Positions 1 through 7,723 of a stretch of 64,000 bases of DNA are shown here, in pieces. The translations under genes and the position numbers were made by a program. The notes beneath the pieces were generated by a model that worked only from the letters and a program-made list of their open reading frames with translations, did not search any database and had not been told where the DNA came from. The stretch lies in NCBI GenBank assembly GCA_002773855.1, contig PEZY01000012.1, positions 373,891 through 437,890 of the forward strand, read 5' to 3'. This stretch comes from Candidatus Buchananbacteria bacterium CG10_big_fil_rev_8_21_14_0_10_33_19 (GTDB lineage Bacteria; Patescibacteria; ABY1; 2-01-FULL-39-33). Each line of letters starts with the position of its first letter. Position 1 is the stretch's first letter.

Positions 1-199
1 ATTTACCATGAAGCTTATCCAAGGTATCTTGATCAAAAACTTCTTGAACAATACCCTTGGCCTTATGACAAAAAATATTTGAACCGTCACTAGAGGCTAT
101 GCCAGCATACTCTTTGGCTCGATGCTGGATAGCATGACCCATAACATAGCAGATTTCTGCTGCTTTACGACAATTAAAGGCACCGAAGACTCCACACAC
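1..199 (-). CDS. purF: Amidophosphoribosyltransferase-like protein, N-terminal part (cut by window edge)
   Basis: The reading frame runs off the left edge; only about 66 N-terminal residues are visible. They begin M-C-G-V-F-G-A-F, placing a cysteine directly after the start as in class II glutamine amidotransferases, where that cysteine is the nucleophile. The following QHRAKEYAGIASSDG and KAKGIVQEVFD match the PurF pattern (QHRGQE.AGI, then K..GLV..VF) better than GlmS or AsnB. PurF moves ammonia from glutamine to PRPP, the first step of purine synthesis. The start is a GTG at 199, chosen because the cysteine then follows it and AGGAG lies 6 bases upstream; an ATG at 201 is in the wrong frame. 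The usual HRGQ is HRAK here. Without the C-terminal phosphoribosyltransferase domain a stand-alone amidotransferase cannot be excluded. Confidence 0.72.
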   Translation of the reverse strand, partial: MCGVFGAFNCRKAAEICYVMGHAIQHRAKEYAGIASSDGSNIFCHKAKGIVQEVFDQDTLDKLHGK

Positions 200-232
200 A
201 TCCTTCTCCTTTGTTGTTAAGGTACAAAAATA

Positions 233-261
233 AAATTCGCTCCAACTAGTGGAACGAATTT
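233..261 (-). terminator. Terminator after rplU
   Basis: Inverted repeat with AAATTCG/CGAATTT arms and an inner TCCA/TGGA stem, followed on the minus strand by a T-rich run. It lies 7 bases after the rplU stop. Confidence 0.7.
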
Positions 262-267
262 ATTATT

Positions 268-570
268 TTAAATTTTGTTTATTTCTACTTCTACAAACTC
301 TTGACGATGTCCGAATTTCTTAGCTTGTCTGGTTTTTGGCTTATACTTAACACCAGTTACTTTTCTAGCCTTGCCAAAAGCCAAAACTTTACCTTCAACC
401 TTAGACTTAAGTAGAGGTGCTCCAAGATCCATTTTATCACCATCAACCAGTAATAAAGTATCAAATTCTACCTTATCACCAGTTTCTACCTTAAGCTTTT
501 CAATTTTTATTTTATCTTTTTCTTTGACAACGTATTGTTTGCCACCAGTTTTAATAACTGCAATTTTCAT
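268..570 (-). CDS. rplU: Large ribosomal subunit protein bL21
   Basis: This 100-residue protein is the usual length for bL21 and opens MKIAVIKTGGKQYVV, the family signature, with the basic RQAKKFGHRQ stretch near the C-terminus that contacts 23S rRNA. It binds 23S rRNA domain I during 50S assembly. rpmA (bL27), its common partner, is not next to it: the upstream neighbour is a DUF192 gene 73 bases away, and a hairpin terminator follows the stop. No clear Shine-Dalgarno sequence is seen before the ATG. Confidence 0.97.
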   Translation of the reverse strand: MKIAVIKTGGKQYVVKEKDKIKIEKLKVETGDKVEFDTLLLVDGDKMDLGAPLLKSKVEGKVLAFGKARKVTGVKYKPKTRQAKKFGHRQEFVEVEINKI

Positions 571-643
571 AATGTTTATTACAAAAGTGATTTATACAAC
601 GATTACATATTACACTTTTTAGATTTATTTGTCAAATAATATC

Positions 644-1129
644 CTAAAGACTAATTTTAACAATATCCCCTATTCTGAGGCTATATTTATCCACAAAGCC
701 TGAATTTACCTCTAAAACATAGTTAACAAAAGACTTTGGTCTATAAATTGGTAAATTAAGATTATCCCGCTGAGGCTCTAAATTCCTCTCATAACCAATC
801 ACCATATCGTCTTTTATCCAAATAATATCAATGGGGATAATCATATTTTTCATCCAAAAATTTGGCAATATATAGTCATCATAAACAAATAACATACCAT
901 TATTTGATGGCATTTTTTTAACATAACCCAAGCCTAATTGCTGTTCTGATGGAGTTTTAGCTAATCTTAATTTTATTTGTTGACCGGCAATATCGATAGT
1001 TTGCAAATTTGCTAGTGCCTGTTTGTTTTTAACAATTATTGCCAACGATACAAACAAAAGAATAGTAACAACAAAAACTATACTTAGTAGTCTAAAATTA
1101 ACTTTTATTTTTTTGGGTTGACTTTCCAT
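644..1129 (-). CDS. DUF192 family protein, membrane-anchored
   Basis: A 161-residue protein with one N-terminal membrane segment (about residues 13-33) and a DUF192 (UPF0127) domain from about residue 45 to the end. Seen directly: the early TPSEQQLGLGYVKKMP stretch, then FWMKNMIIPIDIIWI and a terminal VNSGFVDKYSLRIGDIVKI, all typical of the family. The orientation suggests the domain faces outward. The biochemical role of DUF192 is not established. The gene starts inside the 3' end of the upstream transferase gene (32-base overlap), so the two are probably cotranscribed and translationally coupled. Confidence 0.85.
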   Translation of the reverse strand: MESQPKKIKVNFRLLSIVFVVTILLFVSLAIIVKNKQALANLQTIDIAGQQIKLRLAKTPSEQQLGLGYVKKMPSNNGMLFVYDDYILPNFWMKNMIIPIDIIWIKDDMVIGYERNLEPQRDNLNLPIYRPKSFVNYVLEVNSGFVDKYSLRIGDIVKISL

Positions 1130-2162
1130 AGATTACTAAAATAATTAAACACATAAAAACAACTAAAACCCCTAAGCTAAATAATTTTCCCAGACTATTG
1201 CTTAATATGCCAAGTAGACCAAAAGTAATTGCTATTAAATATAGTAGTAATACTGCCTCTCTTTGACCAAAACCCACATCTAATAATTGAAAATGTAAAT
1301 GTTTTCTATCAGCATGAGAAAATGGCGATTCGCCTCTTAAGAATCTTCTAATAATGACAATTAAAACGTCTAAAGCCGGAATACCAATCACCAATAGAGT
1401 GGTAGCAATTTTAGAACCAGAGATTATAGATAATACACCCAACATAAAACCCATAAAAATGCTGCCACCCTCACCTAAAAATATCTTAGCTGGATAAAAA
1501 TTAAAAACCAAAAACCCAATTGAAGCCCCAAATAAAACTAGAGCCCAAACACTAGTAGCTGACATATAAACATCCCAACTTAAACTAAGGATAAAAATCA
1601 TAAAAGCCGCCACACTAGTAATGCCAGTAACTAGTCCATCCAAACCATCCAATAGTTTAGTAGTATACATTAAGCCCATTAGCCAAATAAAGGAAACCAA
1701 AGTACCTAATATTGGTGTTAAATAAACAATAGCATTGGTAGGGCCGCCAATAGGATTAGTGATATAAGTAATTTTAATACCAACTAATAAAACCACTGTC
1801 GCCGCTAAGAGTGGCCAAATTATTTGTTGCCATGGTTTTAAATTATATTTATCATCTAATGTTCCACCAATCATAATTAACAAACCACCAATAAAAACCG
1901 CTAATATAAAATTAGCGCCAACACCAGAAAAATCAGCTAAGTTAAATAATTTAAAAATAAAAACCGAAATAAAAATGGCTAAAAAAATAGCCCAGCCACC
2001 TAGCAACGGTACGGGGTTTTTGTGGATTTTTCTATCAGCTGAGTTTGGTTTGTCTAATATATTAAAATAATGAGAAATTTTAATAACTAGTGGGGTAACC
2101 AAAAATGATATTAATAAGCCAATAGATACAGCTAAAAAATAAGCATAATTTATATTTATCAT
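1098..2162 (-). CDS. MraY/WecA-family undecaprenyl-phosphate sugar-1-phosphate transferase
   Basis: A 354-residue polytopic membrane protein with about ten hydrophobic segments. It has the family's cytoplasmic motifs: DDKYNLKPWQQ, LLDGLDGLVTG, NFYPAKIFLGEGGSIFMG and HADRKHLHFQLL. Enzymes of this family move a UDP-activated sugar phosphate onto undecaprenyl phosphate; the motif spacing is closer to WecA/TagO than MraY. In most relatives the FLG(D)xGS site has an aspartate, but here it is glutamate, and the usual H-x-H-H appears as HLHF. TATAAT sits 6 bases before the ATG, so the transcript probably starts at or next to the start codon (leaderless). Confidence 0.88.
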   Translation of the reverse strand: MININYAYFLAVSIGLLISFLVTPLVIKISHYFNILDKPNSADRKIHKNPVPLLGGWAIFLAIFISVFIFKLFNLADFSGVGANFILAVFIGGLLIMIGGTLDDKYNLKPWQQIIWPLLAATVVLLVGIKITYITNPIGGPTNAIVYLTPILGTLVSFIWLMGLMYTTKLLDGLDGLVTGITSVAAFMIFILSLSWDVYMSATSVWALVLFGASIGFLVFNFYPAKIFLGEGGSIFMGFMLGVLSIISGSKIATTLLVIGIPALDVLIVIIRRFLRGESPFSHADRKHLHFQLLDVGFGQREAVLLLYLIAITFGLLGILSNSLGKLFSLGVLVVFMCLIILVIYGKSTQKNKS

Positions 2163-2196
2163 GAAATAATTATAGCAAAATAATTGATATTAAAAA

Positions 2197-2218
2197 ATCC
2201 CAGAAATTAAACTGGGAT
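2197..2218 (-). terminator. Terminator after the 84-residue unknown gene
   Basis: ATCCCAG and CTGGGAT arms with an 8-base loop and a T run on the minus strand, three bases past the stop at 2222. Confidence 0.8.
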
Positions 2219-2221
2219 AAA

Positions 2222-2476
2222 TTACCTAGTAACATCTAATAAGCCGCGGGAATTATAGATACCTATAACCGGTTGAACTATTTCCCATTCTTGACGGCTC
2301 TTAGCTTTTTCTGAAGCAACCAGAGCTGCTTTAGATATGGTTACATTTACTCCCAGGTAATTTGATACTAATCCATTAGACTCTGCCTGTAACATCAAAG
2401 CTAGCCCCTGATGCGATCCTGAATGTGATAAACGGTAACTTTCACCAATAGTCGTTGGCAAAGCATGTCCAAGCAT
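2222..2476 (-). CDS. Hypothetical protein, 84 residues
   Basis: I do not recognise this protein. The frame is open from 2521, but the start at 2476 is preferred because GGAG stands 8 bases before that ATG. The product would be soluble, without signal peptide, cysteines or obvious repeats; it contains SHSGSHQGLALMLQAESNG and ends GIYNSRGLLDVTR. It has its own terminator and a G+C content visibly above its neighbours, like several other short orphan genes in the window. It sits between tgt and the MraY/WecA-like gene. Confidence 0.6.
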   Translation of the reverse strand: MLGHALPTTIGESYRLSHSGSHQGLALMLQAESNGLVSNYLGVNVTISKAALVASEKAKSRQEWEIVQPVIGIYNSRGLLDVTR

Positions 2477-2553
2477 TTTACTATCTCCAAGGTTAAAAGA
2501 CCTAACACTAAACCATAGCAAAAAATTTAGACCTTGTCAATAATAATTTAAAA

Positions 2554-3636
2554 TTAAAATTTACCTTTTTTAATTTCTATTCGCAAATCACTCATCATCG
2601 AAAGATAAAACTCTAAATTATTTAAAGTCGCTAGTCGCATACCCAGTGGTTCATTGGTTTTAAATAATTGATATAAATAAGCTCGACTGTATTGTTTTAA
2701 ATTAGTTTTATTAATTGAAGATTTATCATTTTTAAACTTAGCGTTAGCAATATTAATAGTTTCATAAAAACCAGCACCAAAGCCTGATTTTTTTCTAATA
2801 TACAACCTGCCGTGTCTCGCTTCTCGAGTCGGAATAACACAATCAAACATATCTACTCCCCGCTTAACCGCTGCGACAATATTGTCTGGCGTGCCTACGC
2901 CCATTAAGTATCTGGGTTTATCTTCTGGCATTTGATTTACTAAATAATCTAACACCGAATACATTTCTTGATTACTTTCACCCACGGCCAAACCACCAAT
3001 AGCATAACCATCAAAGTCCAACTTCACTAAGTCCTTTAAACTTCTTTCTCTTAAATCTTGATGTAATCCGCCCTGAACAATACCAAACATTAATTGTTTA
3101 GAGTTGAGCGTTTTTTTATACTTCTTCGCTTCTTTGGCCCAAGCGGTAGTTAAATCAACCGCTTCTCTAATTTTTGCCTTAGAGTCTTTGGAACTAGGAC
3201 ATACATCTAAAATCATCGCAATGTCCGAACCAATAATTTTTTGGATTTCTAAAACTTTTTTCGGTGTTAAGGTGTGCCGACTACCATCAATATGTGAATT
3301 AAATTCTACACCATGTGGCATTATTTTTCTAATCTTAGACAGAGAGAAAACTTGAAAACCACCACTGTCAGTTAGAATTGGCCCAGACCAATTCATCATT
3401 TTATGTAGTCCACCTTGTTTTTTTAGAACATCTAAACCAGGCTGAAGATATAAATGATAAGTATTCGAAAGTATAATCTGAGCACCTAGTGATTTAACCT
3501 CACCCGTAGTCAGATGTTTGACCGCTGCTTTGGTAGCGATTGGCATAAAAAATGGTGTCCCAATAAAACCATGAGCGGTTTTTAATTTACCAAGTCTAGC
3601 TTTAGTCTTTTTAGATTCTTTTAAGATTTCATACAT
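2554..3636 (-). CDS. tgt: tRNA-guanine transglycosylase
   Basis: A 360-residue TIM-barrel enzyme that exchanges G34 of GUN-anticodon tRNAs for a 7-deazaguanine precursor of queuosine. Catalytic and binding motifs are present: DSGGFQVFSL (general acid/base Asp), GGLAVGES, GVGTPDNI and DMFDCVIPTREARHGRLY, which holds the nucleophilic Asp. The C-terminal zinc site is lost: where bacterial Tgt has C-x-C-x2-C just before YSRAYL and a later His, this protein reads SSINKTNLKQYSRAYLYQL with no cysteine. The fold around it (YSRAYL, NNLEFYLSMM) is otherwise kept. The gene lies directly after the GH9 gene (10 bases). Confidence 0.93.
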   Translation of the reverse strand: MYEILKESKKTKARLGKLKTAHGFIGTPFFMPIATKAAVKHLTTGEVKSLGAQIILSNTYHLYLQPGLDVLKKQGGLHKMMNWSGPILTDSGGFQVFSLSKIRKIMPHGVEFNSHIDGSRHTLTPKKVLEIQKIIGSDIAMILDVCPSSKDSKAKIREAVDLTTAWAKEAKKYKKTLNSKQLMFGIVQGGLHQDLRERSLKDLVKLDFDGYAIGGLAVGESNQEMYSVLDYLVNQMPEDKPRYLMGVGTPDNIVAAVKRGVDMFDCVIPTREARHGRLYIRKKSGFGAGFYETINIANAKFKNDKSSINKTNLKQYSRAYLYQLFKTNEPLGMRLATLNNLEFYLSMMSDLRIEIKKGKF

Positions 3637-3646
3637 AATTTAACAA

Positions 3647-6600
3647 CTATTCCCAAGCTTCTAGCGGTTCACTGGTACTATACTCGACTGATTCAGGCAC
3701 ATCCTTAACGATATCAATATCTTTGAAGCCATTACTACTAAAGACATTGGAAGTTACTAATCTTTTCGCATTATTTTCAATATACCAGATATCAGAAGAG
3801 TTAACATACTGAATAAGTGAACCATCGGGATACATTAAGGTATCGGCACTAATAGCACAACTATCATCTCGAGTATAATCCGATTCAAACGAATTTTGAA
3901 TTATAACTAATCTTTCCATCCATTTATCACCAAAGCCAAAAGTCGCTGGACAAAGCACATCACCAGCTTTCACTACATAAATAATATTACTACCCTTGAA
4001 CTGAATAAGCTTACTGCCAGGCCTAACTGTAACATTCTTAGCCACTGGGATAGCATCAAATTCCGATTGTGTTACCACCTCGACTAAATGATCAGCCCAA
4101 GTGCCAGTTCGCCATGACCAAAAAGTTGGTGAGTTAACAAACAACCGTCTTTTACCATCTATAGCTACATGATAAACTGCTGGATCATTAGCCACTTTAA
4201 TTAACCTACCAGTATAAAATTTCTGTCTAATTAATTCTGTTTTAATAATAACGTTATTAACAGTATCATCAGTATCAGTAGATGGAGCTCCAGCGCCTGC
4301 TGCTCCGCCACCAGCAGTAGCAGTACAACTAGTAGTTTCATTGGGCTTACCTTCTGGGATATTACAATTGTTAGTATCACTACATGACCTAGATTTAGAA
4401 CTAGTAACACAGGCTGACCAAGAAGTGCACGTCCAATTAGGCGTACAAGTCACGCTACAACCCTGAACCAAAGTTGGTTTGTCTAAAATAGTACCACAAG
4501 CGTTTGCATCAGTACAAGTTCTAGATTGAGAGCTACTGGTACAAGTTGACCAAGCACTACAAGACCAATTTTCGATACAGGCTGGAGCAATGTCATACAC
4601 TCTTTCCTTAACCACTTCAGCATTACCAGAAACATCACTAGCATAGAATCTTAAAGTTTTAGAAGTTGAAATAGCTAAAGCTGAATTATAAACAGCATTT
4701 GGTGTACAACCAACACCTAGACAATAATAAATAGTAGCTGGTTCGCTAGCCGACAAAGTTACTGATATAGCTGAGCTATAAGTACCACTAGCTTTAGAAG
4801 CAGTGGTCACTGGCTTAATCGTATCGGCAGCAGCGGAAGCGGTAGAAAAATAGCCAAAAACGGCCGCTGTTCTAGTTAAATCATCAATCACAAATTCACT
4901 GTATTTAGTAATATTAAAATTATCTAAGTATTTTCGGGCTGTTGGATAACCAGGGCTACCATAGTAAGCTGGATAAGCATTATCTAAAACCGCAATGTAA
5001 TAACTCTTATATGGCAATGCATTAGCCGGACCATAAACACTAAACCCGGGTATTGGCTGAGCAATACCATCAAATTCAGACACTTTATTTAATGGATCAA
5101 CTACCGGATTATCCCCAATGCCAGTAATAAACACTTTAGACAGTGGATTAGCTCCAAGTTGAAAATCTATATTCTGCTTAGCCCTATCTAAATAATAACT
5201 ATTACCAGTTAGTTCATGGGCTAAAATGTAAATAAATGAATACCGAGTACTCATTGACAATGTACCAAAGCCAACATTAATAAAATCTTTTTCGGCCACC
5301 TTATAATTCCACTGGTCTTCATCTTTCTTAAATTTATCCATTAGCTGACTAAAAGCTGTCATATAGACCGCTTTTCTCTCAGAATTAGCTCCAGCAATAT
5401 TATAATAATCCCAACCTCGTCTTAGATTAGAAGCACTATAATAATAATCCGTTTTAGTCCAACTATTTAATTCATTGGTTGGAACCAAGTTAGTAAAAAC
5501 ATCCTCGTATTTTTGTTCGCCAGTTAAAGCATAAAGTTCTATAGCCGCCCAAGCTCTAGAATCTCTATTATCATTACTCCAATAACAACCAGAACTAACA
5601 TCGGTTATACCTAAAGCCGGATTACCCTTAGGATTACAATAGGCCTCTTGTTCTGTTTTTGTAGTATATGGTGGCGGGTTTTGTTCTGGATGGGCTTCTA
5701 AGCATTGCCACGCCAGTAGCGCCTTGTCCCTATACCGCTGAGCATCCGTTGGGAAAAATGGTTGCATAATCCTAGCGGCTTTAGCTAATATGGCGGCGGC
5801 AAAACCAGTATCTTCTGTAGATTTAGTAATCACCCAGTGTTTTCTGGTGTCCAAATCAGGCATTTTATCAGACCAAGTTTCAAAAGCCACTTTATTAAAA
5901 GTACAACCATTACTACTTACCATTTTAGCTATCCAATCTAACTCCCATTTAGACTCATCCAATATATCTGGGACTCCATTATGACTCTCTGGAATATTTA
6001 ATTGATTATCGGAAAAATGGGTTGGTACTATTTCATACATAGTGAAGTAATTATCCACTGCTTCAGCCGCTGTTCTAATATATTTATTATAATCAGCCGC
6101 ATCAAACCAACCACCAGTAAAGTCAGCTTGAGCACCAATTGGCTCGTTGGCATATAAATCCGGAGATTTATCTTTAATAGAATTATGATAATAACCAGCC
6201 GTTGGTTGAGCCGCTCCTCTGCTCCAAATACCGGCATATTGCGAGGTTAAGGCCATGCCACTGCGCTGATAATACAGCGCTCTGGCTGTAGTGTAAAAAA
6301 CATCATTATATATATTATCTCTAATATCAAAATCATAACTTCTACCAATACCATCTATCTGTATATAATACGAACCGGGGGTTTCAAAATTTGTAAAATC
6401 CAAATACCACACATCCTCCCCAGTGAAAGGCCGAACGCTGTCATTAATATAAAAATTATCTGATTCTGATGATTTTATTAAGGCTCCAGTCAAAACTACT
6501 TGACCAGTCGTTTTATTTTTAATCTTTGCTATTAGACCAGCGCTTAAAGTCATTTGTCCAGCGTCACCTAAGTAGTTACCCACATAAACCCGTTTTGGTG

Positions 6601-7705
6601 ATTTTGGCAGATAACCAACTTGATTTACTTTAATACTAGAACTAATGTCATTATTAAAATCAAAAGAAAAATTAACACCTCCAACTTTAGGTAGATTACC
6701 TATTATATCCTTGACTTGTATAGAAAGGCTATAATTAGCATTGGAAGAAATTGGTGATGCTAAATCTAAATAAATATAATCTTTTACCACAGGAGAAAAT
6801 GAACTTCCGCTAAAATCAGTCACAAACCTCCTTATGCCCACTGAAGAAACATTTATTTTACTATTGTCACTGGAATTCACCAGAGTATAATTGGCGACAT
6901 TTCTAGCTGATGCGAAATTTAATTTTTCATCAATAGTTAACATTAGATTTTTACTGTCTAAAACCTCTATAGCCTCTACAACCAAACCTTGGGTGTCCTC
7001 TAGAGTAATATCATCAATATAAAAACTTTTTGGAGTTTGACTAGCAGGAACAGAAAAATAAATATTTCTAAAAGCTCCACCAAAATTACCAACAAAAGCA
7101 CTGCCAGGTATTACCACTTGTCGATAAGTCCCATCTATGACGCCACCACTCACGTAGGGTAATATATTTAAATTTTGAGAGGCATCATTACCACCAGAAT
7201 ACTGAATCACTATATCTAATGTATTTGCATAAGTACCGGATGTTGTTCTAATCCAAAATTTAATAGAATCAACCTCACTAAAATTTAAAACGCCCTGGTT
7301 GCCATAACCCACGTCTAACCTTGATTTTGTATGATTACCATCAGGCATATCCATTTTTAAAGCCTTATTGCCTGTCTTAGATAATAATGGATCACTGATA
7401 ACTGTCAAAGCGTAACCAGTTGTCAACGCTTCAAAATCCTTATCTTCTTCAAAAATTACTTTTTTAACCTCATTTACACAAGAAGCCGAACAACCGTCAT
7501 AGCTATCCACATTACCATCATCACATTGCTCTGCTAAATCAACTACACCATCACCACAAGTAGTAGCCGCAATTGTGAAATCACCTAAAACCATCGATTT
7601 TGACTTTATTTTAAATAAAACAAAAATCAAACCCATTATACAAATAATTAATATAAACAAAGTCAAGAAATATTTTTTTGATGGTCCTAATTTGAATGTT
7701 AGCAT
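3647..7705 (-). CDS. Modular surface glycoside hydrolase, family 9 (cellulase-like)
   Basis: A 1352-residue exported protein with one N-terminal hydrophobic segment (about 12-33). In order: a cysteine-rich DUF4215-like module (50-78, CDDGNVDSYDGCSASC); a beta-rich, carbohydrate-binding-like module (84-237); an Ig-like stretch (240-350); a CelD_N-type Ig domain (356-460); a GH9 catalytic domain (465-955); a chitobiase C-terminal-like domain (962-1040); two W-x-C-x2-W-x2-C thrombospondin-like repeats (1043-1127); and a repeated C-terminal region (about 1165-1352). GGWFDAADYNKYI supplies the two catalytic aspartates (D535, D538) and KYSEFVIDD the likely acid (E937). The family's HR-x-HHR substrate motif after NPLSKVFITG is not seen, so specificity is uncertain. 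Followed after 18 bases (in gene order, preceded) by the DUF11-like gene; the two may form one surface operon. Confidence 0.85.
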   Translation of the reverse strand: MLTFKLGPSKKYFLTLFILIICIMGLIFVLFKIKSKSMVLGDFTIAATTCGDGVVDLAEQCDDGNVDSYDGCSASCVNEVKKVIFEEDKDFEALTTGYALTVISDPLLSKTGNKALKMDMPDGNHTKSRLDVGYGNQGVLNFSEVDSIKFWIRTTSGTYANTLDIVIQYSGGNDASQNLNILPYVSGGVIDGTYRQVVIPGSAFVGNFGGAFRNIYFSVPASQTPKSFYIDDITLEDTQGLVVEAIEVLDSKNLMLTIDEKLNFASARNVANYTLVNSSDNSKINVSSVGIRRFVTDFSGSSFSPVVKDYIYLDLASPISSNANYSLSIQVKDIIGNLPKVGGVNFSFDFNNDISSSIKVNQVGYLPKSPKRVYVGNYLGDAGQMTLSAGLIAKIKNKTTGQVVLTGALIKSSESDNFYINDSVRPFTGEDVWYLDFTNFETPGSYYIQIDGIGRSYDFDIRDNIYNDVFYTTARALYYQRSGMALTSQYAGIWSRGAAQPTAGYYHNSIKDKSPDLYANEPIGAQADFTGGWFDAADYNKYIRTAAEAVDNYFTMYEIVPTHFSDNQLNIPESHNGVPDILDESKWELDWIAKMVSSNGCTFNKVAFETWSDKMPDLDTRKHWVITKSTEDTGFAAAILAKAARIMQPFFPTDAQRYRDKALLAWQCLEAHPEQNPPPYTTKTEQEAYCNPKGNPALGITDVSSGCYWSNDNRDSRAWAAIELYALTGEQKYEDVFTNLVPTNELNSWTKTDYYYSASNLRRGWDYYNIAGANSERKAVYMTAFSQLMDKFKKDEDQWNYKVAEKDFINVGFGTLSMSTRYSFIYILAHELTGNSYYLDRAKQNIDFQLGANPLSKVFITGIGDNPVVDPLNKVSEFDGIAQPIPGFSVYGPANALPYKSYYIAVLDNAYPAYYGSPGYPTARKYLDNFNITKYSEFVIDDLTRTAAVFGYFSTASAAADTIKPVTTASKASGTYSSAISVTLSASEPATIYYCLGVGCTPNAVYNSALAISTSKTLRFYASDVSGNAEVVKERVYDIAPACIENWSCSAWSTCTSSSQSRTCTDANACGTILDKPTLVQGCSVTCTPNWTCTSWSACVTSSKSRSCSDTNNCNIPEGKPNETTSCTATAGGGAAGAGAPSTDTDDTVNNVIIKTELIRQKFYTGRLIKVANDPAVYHVAIDGKRRLFVNSPTFWSWRTGTWADHLVEVVTQSEFDAIPVAKNVTVRPGSKLIQFKGSNIIYVVKAGDVLCPATFGFGDKWMERLVIIQNSFESDYTRDDSCAISADTLMYPDGSLIQYVNSSDIWYIENNAKRLVTSNVFSSNGFKDIDIVKDVPESVEYSTSEPLEAWE

Positions 7706-7723
7706 ATGATAAAACTATTTTAA

